A DNA stretch of 64,000 nucleotides from Mycobacteroides franklinii (GTDB taxonomy: Bacteria > Actinomycetota > Actinomycetes > Mycobacteriales > Mycobacteriaceae), in contig NZ_MAFQ01000012.1 in NCBI RefSeq assembly GCF_002013895.1, positions 1-64,000 on the forward strand. The letters are read 5' to 3'. Positions 18,092 to 25,787 of this stretch are shown here, piece by piece (the first letter of the stretch is position 1; the number at the start of each line of letters is the position of its first letter). The position numbers and the translations under genes are program-made. The notes below the pieces were generated by a model. That model ran no database searches, had not been told where the DNA came from, and saw nothing but the letters and a program-made list of their open reading frames with translations.

Positions 18092-19554
18092 CCACGTACG
18101 GCCCGTTCCAGAATGTCGGCTACCCCAGCCAGTTCGAGCCTGTCGTACGCCTTCGTGCCGTGGGACAGGTCGTTTCGAGCGATTCTAATCGCGTCGAGTG
18201 TTGAAGTTACTCGGTCGTTGTCGATGCGAACTGATTCGACAAGTGCGCTCTTCGCGAGCTCGGGTTCCAGATCGATCGGCAACATCTGGAGCATCTTTCG
18301 GATTGCTACATCGGAGGTCTCCGGGGGCCATCTCGCTAGGAACTTCTTGATGAACCTGAAGTCATCCGGCAGCTCTGTGAGCGCGCTTTTGCAGCGGCTC
18401 AGAATGGGCTCACGAAGGGCGCTGTGGTTGGACCGACGTTCTTCCATTTCGTCACGGTGCTCATGTCCGTGAAGACCTTCGAGCGCCTGAAGTAGCAGCA
18501 GAAATCGCGCTCGCGGGTGTTGGCTCGGTCCCACCGCACTAATGTCGTACGTGTTCAGGATGGGATTCTGCTCATCTTTCAGATCCTGCCATCGCCTCAA
18601 CATCGCCAAAAGCGACTCACCTTCCGATAGGCGGATCGCGGAAATGTGTTTATCTCTCAGTGACCTCGAAGATGAGTATCGCGCCTGCGAGATGGAGGCA
18701 TTGAACACCTGGAATTGACGCTTCTCGGGCTCACGTTCATCGTCTGCGAACACGGGTGACACCGTCAGGTAGCTAATGTCCTCCCGTCTGCCCGTTGCGG
18801 CCGCGACTAACTGACGCAGTGGCCATGCCCACTGAATTAAAAACTCCGATAATGGAACCGGTTCGTTGAGCTTTACTGAGACAATAGGGCTAAAGGTCAG
18901 GCCGAAGCTATACCAACTAAAAAGGTCCGCCGAGAGGTCATAGGAGAGAGCAACTTCCGCGCGGTCGTCGCGCCATTCCTGGTGACTGTGCTTATCGAAG
19001 GTGGCGGAGAATTGAGGCTCATCCTGCTCGTACATATTCCCTTCAGGAAACATCACCTGGAGGATCGGGCTTTTGCCTGCAAGCGCTTCAAGGTGAGGTA
19101 CCTGGATGAACCCTGAGTCAACTAACAGCGGACCAGTCGCCGGAGCGCCACGACCGACTAGAGCAGCCCACGCATCGAAATGTGCATTCGCGTCCGAGAA
19201 ATTGACGAAGCCGGATCGGGGCATCTCGCCGTGGACGGTTAGGTGTGCGTCGAGGAGGACGACGTCGAGCCCACCATTCATCTCGCCGTAAACAAGCGGG
19301 TATTCAAAGTGTTGAGGCCACCCTGCCGAACGCTGGCTACCGGGCCCTTCGTTCCAAGTCGCTGGCGCGGTGCCAAAAACCGAACCGCGTGGCTGACGCA
19401 GAGCTAAGAGGTCGACTTCGCCCGACACATCCCATGTGTCGGTCTCGGGGGGCTTGGACAGGGTCCAAGTGACCCGGTGGGTTCCCGCTTCGAGTAGTGG
19501 ATCAAATGCCACACTCCCCTCCGTTCCACGCTCCAGAAATGCAAACCTACCCAA
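18025..19554 (-). CDS. HEPN-domain protein resembling the ApeA anti-phage family
   Basis: 509 residues with a likely TTG start (a stop lies in frame 8 codons upstream and no ATG fits). The N-terminal 330 residues are a beta-rich domain (GRFAFLERG, LLEAGTHRVTWTL, then a repeated-strand pattern) like the ApeA N-terminal domain. The C-terminal part is helical: RARFLLLLQALEGLHGHEH near residue 345, and RNDLSH near 455-465, which is the R-x4-H ribonuclease motif of HEPN proteins. Known ApeA proteins confer phage defence by abortive infection through this HEPN site; I infer the same here. The gene sits between conserved mycobacterial blocks beside a recombinase remnant, as defence genes often do. 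Codons are less GC-biased than in the flanking genes (many AAA, GAT, TCA), pointing to transfer. Confidence 0.7.
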   Translation of the reverse strand: MGRFAFLERGTEGSVAFDPLLEAGTHRVTWTLSKPPETDTWDVSGEVDLLALRQPRGSVFGTAPATWNEGPGSQRSAGWPQHFEYPLVYGEMNGGLDVVLLDAHLTVHGEMPRSGFVNFSDANAHFDAWAALVGRGAPATGPLLVDSGFIQVPHLEALAGKSPILQVMFPEGNMYEQDEPQFSATFDKHSHQEWRDDRAEVALSYDLSADLFSWYSFGLTFSPIVSVKLNEPVPLSEFLIQWAWPLRQLVAAATGRREDISYLTVSPVFADDEREPEKRQFQVFNASISQARYSSSRSLRDKHISAIRLSEGESLLAMLRRWQDLKDEQNPILNTYDISAVGPSQHPRARFLLLLQALEGLHGHEHRDEMEERRSNHSALREPILSRCKSALTELPDDFRFIKKFLARWPPETSDVAIRKMLQMLPIDLEPELAKSALVESVRIDNDRVTSTLDAIRIARNDLSHGTKAYDRLELAGVADILERAVRGHLLRLLGTSTDAITRALSRED

Positions 19555-19711
19555 CCTGATCGATGATCCCCAGCTTCAAGCGGTTTCGTCGCGGATTGCC
19601 CGCCCCGTATTCAAATCGAAGGTGACGCCGTGATCTACGACGGCCCGACGCGGACGGCCCGCGCCGAGTCCGTCATTGTGCGAAAGCGATCGCGGGTACC
19701 GTTGCCTCGCC

Positions 19712-20287
19712 TCAGCTAGGCTTCATCAACGTTTCGTTGAGCTTCGCCGCCGAGTAGATAAGTTGCTCGCGGGCATTGGACAGTGCTACTAGAGCGTTCC
19801 AGTGGTCTAGCCAACCAGGAAGGCTTTCCAGCTTTTCGCTGGGACTGTTTTGGGCTTGGCTCCGAAGGGCTTTCGCGGGCTTCGCCACTGCGTAGGCCGC
19901 CTCCCGCATCGCGATGCACTTGTCGTTCAGGTCGCTCGCTCCGAGGATCGTAAAGCTGTCAGCGATCGAACCTAATTTGCGCGTTCCGACCCAAACAGCG
20001 TTCTGATACTCGTCCCACTTGTTAGGGGTGCTGATCGCCTCATGGTTGTACCTTCGATCGATGTCCCGCTGTGCTGCCGAGGCTTCCTCACACAACCTGA
20101 TTAGCGTCTCCCTGCGCCATTTCTCGACCTCGCGAGTGTTCGAGGCTCCGATGGCCTTCTGGTTGTTCTCGGTTGCTTTGCGGATGCCGTAAAAAGCACC
20201 GACCGCGACCACAAGCGATCCCAGGAAGGGGATCCACGGAATCCACCACGGGGACGTCTGGGCGAAGTTGAATATCACGGATCGCAT
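19712..20287 (-). CDS. Small membrane-anchored protein of unknown function beside the HEPN gene
   Basis: 191 residues from the ATG at 20287; a TTG at 20344 would add 19 residues and cannot be excluded, as neither has a good ribosome site. One N-terminal membrane segment (SPWWIPWIPFLGSLVVAVGA, about residues 10-32) is followed by a charged helical cytosolic part (IRKATENNQKAIGASNTREVEKWRRETLIRLCEEASAAQ...) with coiled-coil character. I do not recognise the family. It is encoded just upstream of, and in the same direction as, the HEPN gene with a 157-base gap, so it may be part of the same defence island; that is inference. Confidence 0.65.
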   Translation of the reverse strand: MRSVIFNFAQTSPWWIPWIPFLGSLVVAVGAFYGIRKATENNQKAIGASNTREVEKWRRETLIRLCEEASAAQRDIDRRYNHEAISTPNKWDEYQNAVWVGTRKLGSIADSFTILGASDLNDKCIAMREAAYAVAKPAKALRSQAQNSPSEKLESLPGWLDHWNALVALSNAREQLIYSAAKLNETLMKPS

Positions 20288-20404
20288 GTTGGCATGACTT
20301 AGGCGGGCATGTAGAACGACGGCTACTGAGTCGGGTGTAATCAAACATAATCGGGTACTCGATGGACACTATTCCCGTTGAACGCCGACCGCGGAAAACA
20401 CAAA

Positions 20405-20433
20405 GCCCCCGACACTCCGGAGAGCGCGGGGGC
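20405..20433 (-). terminator. Intrinsic terminator of the ilvBNC operon
   Basis: Read on the reverse strand, GCCCCCG pairs perfectly with CGGGGGC across a 15-nt loop and is followed by TTTGTGTTTT. It lies 23 bases after the ilvC stop codon. Confidence 0.85.
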
Positions 20434-20455
20434 CTTGCGTTCAGACAGCGAGAAA

Positions 20456-21469
20456 CTAGGCGGTCTCGGTGATCGGCCGGTCGACCCAGCTCATCAGGTC
20501 GCGCAGCTTCTTGCCGGTGACCTCGATGGGGTGCTCGGCGTTCTCCTTGCGCAGACCCTCGAGCTCCTTGTTGCCACCCTCGACGTTGGCGACGAGGCGC
20601 TTGACGAACGTGCCGTCCTGGATGTCCGTGAGGATGTCCTTCATGCGCTGCTTGGTGCCGGCGTCGATGACGCGCGGACCCGACAGGTATCCACCGAACT
20701 CGGCGGTGTCAGACACCGAGTAGTTCATGCGCGCGATGCCGCCCTCGTACATGAGGTCGACAATCAGCTTGAGCTCGTGCAGGACCTCGAAGTACGCCAT
20801 CTCGGGGGCATATCCGGCCTCGACCATGACATCGAAACCGGTCTTGACCAGTTCCTCGGTGCCACCGCAGAGCACGGCCTGCTCACCGAACAGGTCGGTC
20901 TCGGTCTCTTCCTTGAAGTCGGTCTTGATGACGCCCGCGCGGGTGCCACCGATGCCCTTGGCGTAGGACAGGGCGAGCGCCTGGCCCTCACCCTTGGGGT
21001 CCTGATGCACGGCGATGAGCGCGGGCACACCCTTGCCATCGACGAACTGACGACGCACCAGGTGGCCGGGGCCCTTCGGGGCAACCATGGCGACGGTGAC
21101 GTTGGCCGGAGGCTTGATCAGACCGAAGTGGATGTTCAGGCCGTGTCCGAAGAACAGCGCGTCGCCGTCCTTGAGATGCGGCTCGATCTCCTTGGTGAAG
21201 ATCTCGGCCTGCGCGGTGTCAGGCGCGAGGACCATGATGACGTCGGCCCACTTGGCGACCTCTTCAGGAGTGTCGACCTCAAGGCCCTGCTCGGTGACCT
21301 TCTCGCGCGACTTGGAACCCTCGCGCAGACCGACCTTCACCTGAACGCCGGAGTCGCGCAGGCTCAGCGAGTGCGCATGTCCCTGGCTGCCGTACCCGAT
21401 AACGCCGACCTTGCGTCCCTGAATCAGGGTCAGGTCCGCATCATCGTCGTAGAACATCTCAACTGCCAC
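20456..21469 (-). CDS. ilvC: Ketol-acid reductoisomerase
   Basis: 337 residues, the normal length of a class I enzyme. It carries out the NADPH- and Mg-dependent isomeroreduction of acetolactate and acetohydroxybutyrate in valine, isoleucine and leucine synthesis. Visible: the Rossmann motif GYGSQGHAHSLSLRD near residues 25-40, the KGPGHLVRRQ segment, and the C-terminal knotted domain with GTRAGVIKTDFKEETETDLFGEQAVLCGG and the metal-binding E residues in EMAYFEVLHELKLI. It starts with GTG after an AAGGGA site and follows ilvN by 34 bases, so it is the last gene of the operon. Confidence 0.98.
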   Translation of the reverse strand: MAVEMFYDDDADLTLIQGRKVGVIGYGSQGHAHSLSLRDSGVQVKVGLREGSKSREKVTEQGLEVDTPEEVAKWADVIMVLAPDTAQAEIFTKEIEPHLKDGDALFFGHGLNIHFGLIKPPANVTVAMVAPKGPGHLVRRQFVDGKGVPALIAVHQDPKGEGQALALSYAKGIGGTRAGVIKTDFKEETETDLFGEQAVLCGGTEELVKTGFDVMVEAGYAPEMAYFEVLHELKLIVDLMYEGGIARMNYSVSDTAEFGGYLSGPRVIDAGTKQRMKDILTDIQDGTFVKRLVANVEGGNKELEGLRKENAEHPIEVTGKKLRDLMSWVDRPITETA

Positions 21470-21503
21470 AGTGCTTTTCCCTTCTTACCTTCTCTTTTAA
21501 GTA

Positions 21504-22007
21504 TTACTTCGCGGCGGCGATGGACCGCGGGCCGCGCGACAACGCGACCACACCGGATTGCACGATCTCCCGAATACCGTACGGGTCCAGCATCCGCAGC
21601 AGTGCATCCAGCTTGGACTGGGTGCCCGTTGCCTCGATGGTCACCGACTCGGGCGACACATCGACCACCTTGGCGCGGAACAGGTTCACCACTTCGATGA
21701 CCTGTGCGCGCACCGTCGCGTCGGCACGCACCTTGACGAGCATCAGCTCGCGCGCCACCGAGTTGTCCTCGTCCTGTTCGACGATCTTGATCACGTTGAT
21801 GAGCTTGTTGAGCTGCTTGGTGACCTGTTCGAGCGGAAAATCGTCGACGGTGACGACGATTGTCATGCGCGAAATACCTTTGGCTTCGGTGGGGCCCACC
21901 GCCAGCGACGCGATGTTGAAGCCGCGCCGCGAGAACAGCGCCGAGACACGGGCGAGTACACCGGGACGGTCCTCGACCAGAACGCTCAGGGTATGGGTGC
22001 TGGTCAT
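21504..22007 (-). CDS. ilvN: Acetolactate synthase small (regulatory) subunit
   Basis: 167 residues. The N-terminal ACT domain (HTLSVLVEDRPGVLARVSALFSRRG, residues 4-30) binds valine for feedback control; the C-terminal half (from about residue 85) activates the catalytic subunit. It starts in a 4-nt overlap with ilvB, which fits translational coupling of a stoichiometric complex. Length and motifs match mycobacterial IlvN without anomalies. Confidence 0.97.
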   Translation of the reverse strand: MTSTHTLSVLVEDRPGVLARVSALFSRRGFNIASLAVGPTEAKGISRMTIVVTVDDFPLEQVTKQLNKLINVIKIVEQDEDNSVARELMLVKVRADATVRAQVIEVVNLFRAKVVDVSPESVTIEATGTQSKLDALLRMLDPYGIREIVQSGVVALSRGPRSIAAAK

Positions 22008-23857
22008 CGTGACCCTTCCTGCTCCGCAGTTTCATCATCGTCGAACAGCGGCCGGATGCCCCGGGCCGCCTGGATCTCGTCATTGCTGGTGCCTGCGGCG
22101 ACCATCGGCCACACCTGGGCGTCCGCACCGACGATGAAGTCGATGACCACCGGGCGATCGTTGATGGCCCGCGCCTCTTCGATCACCTTGGCGACGTCCT
22201 CTTCACGCTCGCAACGCAATCCGACGCAGCCGAGCGCCTCGGCCAGCTTCACGAAATCGGGGATGCGACGCGAGTGTGTCGCCAAGTCGGTCTGCGAGTA
22301 GCGCTGGTCGTAGAACAGGGTCTGCCACTGACGCACCATGCCCAGATTGCCATTGTTGATGAGCGCCACCTTGATGGGCACGCCCTCGATGGCGCAGGTG
22401 GCCAATTCCTGGTTGGTCATCTGGAAGCAGCCGTCACCGTCGATCGCCCACACCTCGGCCTCGGGCCGCGCCATCTTGGCGCCCATGGCAGCGGGCACCG
22501 CGAAGCCCATGGTGCCCAGACCACCGGAGTTGAGCCAGGTGCGCGGGTTCTCGTACTTGATGAACTGCGCGGCCCACATCTGGTGCTGCCCGACACCCGC
22601 CACGTAGACCGCGTCGGGGCCGGCGATCTTGCCCAGGGTTTCGATGACGAACTCCGGACCCAGGCTGCCGTCGTGCTGTGCGTCGTATCCCAGCGGGTAC
22701 GTGCTGCGGATACCGCCCAGGTACTCCCACCACTCGGAAAGAGGATCCGCCACGGTGCCAGCAGCTCGGTCCGCCCGGATTGCCTCGGTCAGCTCGGCGA
22801 TGACGTTCTTCACGTCCCCGACGATCGGCACATCGGCGTGGCGGTTCTTACCGATTTCGGCGGGGTCGATATCGGCATGAATCACCTTGGCGTCCGGCGC
22901 GAACGAATCCAGCTGCCCGGTGACGCGGTCGTCGAACCGCGCACCCAGGGTGATCAGCAGATCACTGCGTTGCAGCGCTGCCACCGCGCCGACGGTGCCA
23001 TGCATCCCGGGCATACCCATGTGCAGCTCGTGGCTGTCGGGGAACGCACCGCGCGCCATAAGGGTGGTGACGACGGGGATGCCGGTCAGTTCGGCCAATT
23101 CCTTGAGTTCCGGAGCTGCGTCCGCGCGGATGACACCGCCACCGACGTACAGCACCGGACGCTTGGCGGCGGCGATCAGCCGGACCGCCTCACGGACCTG
23201 CTTGCCATGCGGCTTGGTGACGGGCTTGTAACCGGGCAGGTAGATCTGCGGCGGCCAACTGAACGTCGTCTGCGCTTGCAGGACGTCCTTGGGGATATCC
23301 ACCAGGACCGCACCGGGCCGACCGCTCTGGGCGATGTAGAAGGCCTCCGCGATGACCCGGGGGATCTCCTCGGCGTTGTTCACCAGGAAGTTGTGCTTGG
23401 TGATCGGCATGGTGATACCGGAGATGTCGGCTTCCTGGAAGGCGTCCGTGCCGATGAGGCCCCGTCCTACCTGCCCGGTGATGGCGACCACCGGGATGGA
23501 GTCCATCTGCGCATCCGCCAGCGGGGTGACCAAGTTGGTGGCACCCGGGCCGGAGGTGGCCATCATGACGCCGACCTTGCCGCTGGCGTGTGCGTACCCA
23601 CTGGCGGCGTGTCCGCCACCCTGCTCGTGCCGCACCAGGACATGCCGGACCTTGACCGAGTCATAGAGCGGGTCGTACACAGGCAGCACCGCACCGCCGG
23701 GAATGCCGAAGATGACCTCGACGCCGAGCTCCTCAAGCGACCGCACTACCGACTGCGCGCCGGTGACGCGCTGGGGTGCGACGGTGTTCGATTCCGGAGC
23801 TGCTGCTGGGGCCGGCCCAGCAGCAGAAGCCGGCTTGGGCTTTGCGGGTGCGCTCAT
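22004..23857 (-). CDS. ilvB: Acetolactate synthase large (catalytic) subunit
   Basis: 617 residues, including an Ala/Pro-rich N-terminal tail of about 35 residues typical of mycobacterial IlvB. It is the thiamine-diphosphate enzyme condensing pyruvate with pyruvate or 2-ketobutyrate. Visible: IFGIPGGAVLPVYD near residue 55 and the TPP catalytic Glu region (HEQGGGHAASGYAHASGKVG), the FAD-binding central domain, and the TPP/Mg motif GDGCFQMTNQELATC with the distal INN (about 505-540). It is first in ilvB-ilvN-ilvC and is preceded by a leader peptide and attenuator-type terminator, described separately. Confidence 0.98.
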   Translation of the reverse strand: MSAPAKPKPASAAGPAPAAAPESNTVAPQRVTGAQSVVRSLEELGVEVIFGIPGGAVLPVYDPLYDSVKVRHVLVRHEQGGGHAASGYAHASGKVGVMMATSGPGATNLVTPLADAQMDSIPVVAITGQVGRGLIGTDAFQEADISGITMPITKHNFLVNNAEEIPRVIAEAFYIAQSGRPGAVLVDIPKDVLQAQTTFSWPPQIYLPGYKPVTKPHGKQVREAVRLIAAAKRPVLYVGGGVIRADAAPELKELAELTGIPVVTTLMARGAFPDSHELHMGMPGMHGTVGAVAALQRSDLLITLGARFDDRVTGQLDSFAPDAKVIHADIDPAEIGKNRHADVPIVGDVKNVIAELTEAIRADRAAGTVADPLSEWWEYLGGIRSTYPLGYDAQHDGSLGPEFVIETLGKIAGPDAVYVAGVGQHQMWAAQFIKYENPRTWLNSGGLGTMGFAVPAAMGAKMARPEAEVWAIDGDGCFQMTNQELATCAIEGVPIKVALINNGNLGMVRQWQTLFYDQRYSQTDLATHSRRIPDFVKLAEALGCVGLRCEREEDVAKVIEEARAINDRPVVIDFIVGADAQVWPMVAAGTSNDEIQAARGIRPLFDDDETAEQEGSR

Positions 23858-23914
23858 GGTGCTCAGTCCTTACTGTTCTAAAACCCTGTTGTGTCCGTAC
23901 TGAAACCTGTGGCA

Positions 23915-23952
23915 ACAAAAAACCCCCGCCAGCGGTCTGCTGTACGAGGGTT
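23915..23952 (-). terminator. Attenuator terminator in the ilvB leader
   Basis: On the reverse strand the arms AACCCTCG and CGGGGGTT pair with one mismatch, with an inner CAGC/GCTG stem and a GGTCT loop, followed by a run of six T and TGTTG. It lies between the leader-peptide stop (23989) and the ilvB start (23857), where a transcription attenuator is expected. The GC-rich stretch just after the leader stop could form the competing structure, which I did not fold. Confidence 0.8.
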
Positions 23953-23988
23953 GCGCGTCGAGTGTGCGCGAGTTGCCTTGGACTCGGG

Positions 23989-24039
23989 CTACGCGTCGAC
24001 GCGCATACCGATTACTACGAGCAAGGCGGGGTTGTTCAC
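23989..24039 (-). CDS. ilvB leader peptide (branched-chain attenuator peptide)
   Basis: A 16-residue ORF starting with GTG at 24039 reads MNNPALLVVIGMRVDA and stops with TAG. The run Leu-Leu-Val-Val-Ile supplies control codons for all three branched-chain amino acids made by the operon. The proposed -10 hexamer ends 7 bases before the GTG, so the mRNA probably begins at or next to the start codon, that is, leaderless translation. There is no Shine-Dalgarno sequence, which agrees. Charged-tRNA shortage would stall the ribosome at LLVVI and prevent the downstream terminator from forming; this mechanism is inferred from the general attenuation model. Confidence 0.75.
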   Translation of the reverse strand: MNNPALLVVIGMRVDA

Positions 24040-24046
24040 ACCGCGT

Positions 24047-24076
24047 ACGGTAGCCGTTTCTGGAGGTCCGAGTCAA
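24047..24076 (-). promoter_or_regulatory. Promoter of the ilvBNC operon
   Basis: On the reverse strand TTGACT (24071-24076) is followed after 18 nt by TACCGT (24047-24052), a fair match to mycobacterial SigA promoters. Transcription would start near 24040, directly at the leader-peptide GTG. Confidence 0.6.
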
Positions 24077-24169
24077 ATCCCTGCTAAGAGCGGCTTCGCC
24101 GAGCGTGAAGCCACTGCGGGATCCGGGCCGATTTTCCGCAACCGCTTCACTGTCGGCGACAATGGATGA

Positions 24170-24559
24170 ATGGCCGAGGCGAAACGCACAGTGATCCGCA
24201 CGTCCCCGATGGCTCATTTCGTCACGGGGTTTCTGGCGCTGGGCATGCTGAGCTTCGTCCTTGCCCTCCCCATCCTGGCGCCGGTGCTCCTCATCCCGAT
24301 CGCCCTGTCCTACGCGATCGCCAGGTACCGCACCGCCGTCGACACCGAGTCCGCACAGGTCCGCACGTTGACGTCCACGCGGACCGTGCCGTGGTCGGAT
24401 ATCGAGGGACTCAGCTTCGATAGGCACGCATGGGCGCAGGCCAATCTGACCGACGGCACCACCATGCGACTGCCCGGCGTCACCTTCTCGACGCTGCCGA
24501 TCCTGTCGGCCGCCAGTAACGGCCGCGTGCCCAACCCCTATGAGGGTGTTCAGCGCTAG
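24170..24559 (+). CDS. PH-domain membrane protein, CFP-6 homologue
   Basis: 129 residues with one long hydrophobic hairpin (FLALGMLSFVLALPILAPVLL, residues 19-40) followed by a small bacterial PH-like domain (RTVPWSDIEGLSFD, ARGTT-type strand DGTTMRLPGVTFSTL). In M. tuberculosis I recall the low-molecular-weight antigen CFP-6 gene in exactly this position, divergent from ilvB, and the fold description agrees. Function is unknown. Its stop codon overlaps the stop of the convergent saccharopine-dehydrogenase-like gene in a shared CTAG. Confidence 0.85.
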   Translation: MAEAKRTVIRTSPMAHFVTGFLALGMLSFVLALPILAPVLLIPIALSYAIARYRTAVDTESAQVRTLTSTRTVPWSDIEGLSFDRHAWAQANLTDGTTMRLPGVTFSTLPILSAASNGRVPNPYEGVQR

Positions 24560-25785
24560 GCGGCGACCGCCCGCTCCTGAATGCCCCACGGCGCACCGAA
24601 CGTATTGAGCCGATCCAGGAACGGCAGGCTGTCGAAGGCTTCCGGCCCGAGTACACCGGCACCGCTCCAGGCGCCCTCGGCAAGCAGCTCCAGAGCCACC
24701 ACCGGGTTCACCGCCGTCTGCCACACCACACATTGCGCACCGTCGCGGGCCATCGTCCATTCGTTGTCGACGACGTGATGCAGATAGACCTCCCGGGGCC
24801 TGCCGTCCTTCCCGGTGCCGGTGACCCACAGCCCCGCACAGGTGGCCCCGCTCATCAAGTGCCCGAGCCCGGCCGGATCCGGCAGGCATGCCGCCACCAC
24901 ATCACGTGGGCTGACGGCCGCGTTACTGCCGTTCGCGTGCACGCTCACCGGGGCGGTGCTGTCCAGACCGACCAGATGCAGGGTGCGCAGCACGTTGATG
25001 AACTCGGCGCCAAGACCGTATTTGAACGTGACCCTGCGGGCGTTTACCCAACGCGGCATGAGCACCACTTCCTCATGCTCGACATTGACGCATTCGACGG
25101 GCCCGATACCGCCCGGGAAGTCGAAAACCTCGGGCTCGCTGAAGGGTTCGGTGGTGAAGAACCCCTTGCCGCGTTCCCAGATCAGGGGCGGGTTGAGGCA
25201 TTCCTCGATGGTCGTCCAAATGGAGAACGACGGGGCGAACCGATACCCCTGCACCTCCAGGTTGGAGCCGTCGCGGGTACCCAGCTCGTCGATCTCGGAG
25301 AACAGGTGATCGGCGGCGTACCGCGCGAACACATCGCTGAGACCTGGCTCCACGCCGATGCCCACCAGCGCCAACAACCCTGCGGCCTGCCACTTTTCGG
25401 CGGCGGCGAACTGTTCGTCGCCGAGCATCACGCCGGGCAACTCATAGGGCTTATGCGGGTGGCGATGCGACAGGCTCATCGCCATATCGAGGTAGGTCAC
25501 CCCCGCGGCGAAGCATCCGTCGAAGACGCCCATGACAAAACGGGGATCGACGGCGTTGAGCGCGTGGGTGATTCGATGCTCTCGACACAGCGTAGCGACA
25601 TCATCGGCGCTCGAGGCGTCGATGCGGGCCGCGGTGAATCGGGGGTCGTCGAGTCGATCCACCACCGCCTGCGCTCGTGCGATGTCGTAATCCGCGATCA
25701 CCAGCGCGTCGAAGAACTCCCGCCGCGCCGCGATGAACGCAGCGGCACTGCCCACTCCCCCGGCACCAACGATGAGAACTCGCAT
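24556..25785 (-). CDS. Saccharopine dehydrogenase-like NAD(P)-binding oxidoreductase
   Basis: 409 residues. The N-terminus is a Rossmann fold with VLIVGAGGVGSAAAF (residues 3-17) followed by ADYDIARAQAVVDRL, as in saccharopine/carboxynorspermidine dehydrogenases. The middle has GVTYLDMAMS and GIGVEPGLSDVFARYAAD, typical of that family. It begins 2 bases after the aminotransferase stop, so the two are cotranscribed after the Lrp-type gene. Together they could form and then reduce or oxidise a Schiff-base intermediate in lysine or polyamine breakdown; the substrate is not determinable here. Confidence 0.85.
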   Translation of the reverse strand: MRVLIVGAGGVGSAAAFIAARREFFDALVIADYDIARAQAVVDRLDDPRFTAARIDASSADDVATLCREHRITHALNAVDPRFVMGVFDGCFAAGVTYLDMAMSLSHRHPHKPYELPGVMLGDEQFAAAEKWQAAGLLALVGIGVEPGLSDVFARYAADHLFSEIDELGTRDGSNLEVQGYRFAPSFSIWTTIEECLNPPLIWERGKGFFTTEPFSEPEVFDFPGGIGPVECVNVEHEEVVLMPRWVNARRVTFKYGLGAEFINVLRTLHLVGLDSTAPVSVHANGSNAAVSPRDVVAACLPDPAGLGHLMSGATCAGLWVTGTGKDGRPREVYLHHVVDNEWTMARDGAQCVVWQTAVNPVVALELLAEGAWSGAGVLGPEAFDSLPFLDRLNTFGAPWGIQERAVAA

Positions 25786-25787
25786 CG

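Noticed and set aside
22274..23881. A 535-codon reading frame antisense to ilvB.
   Set aside because: Low-complexity His/Arg/Gly reading typical of the complement of GC-rich genes; no motif, and ilvB on the other strand is complete.
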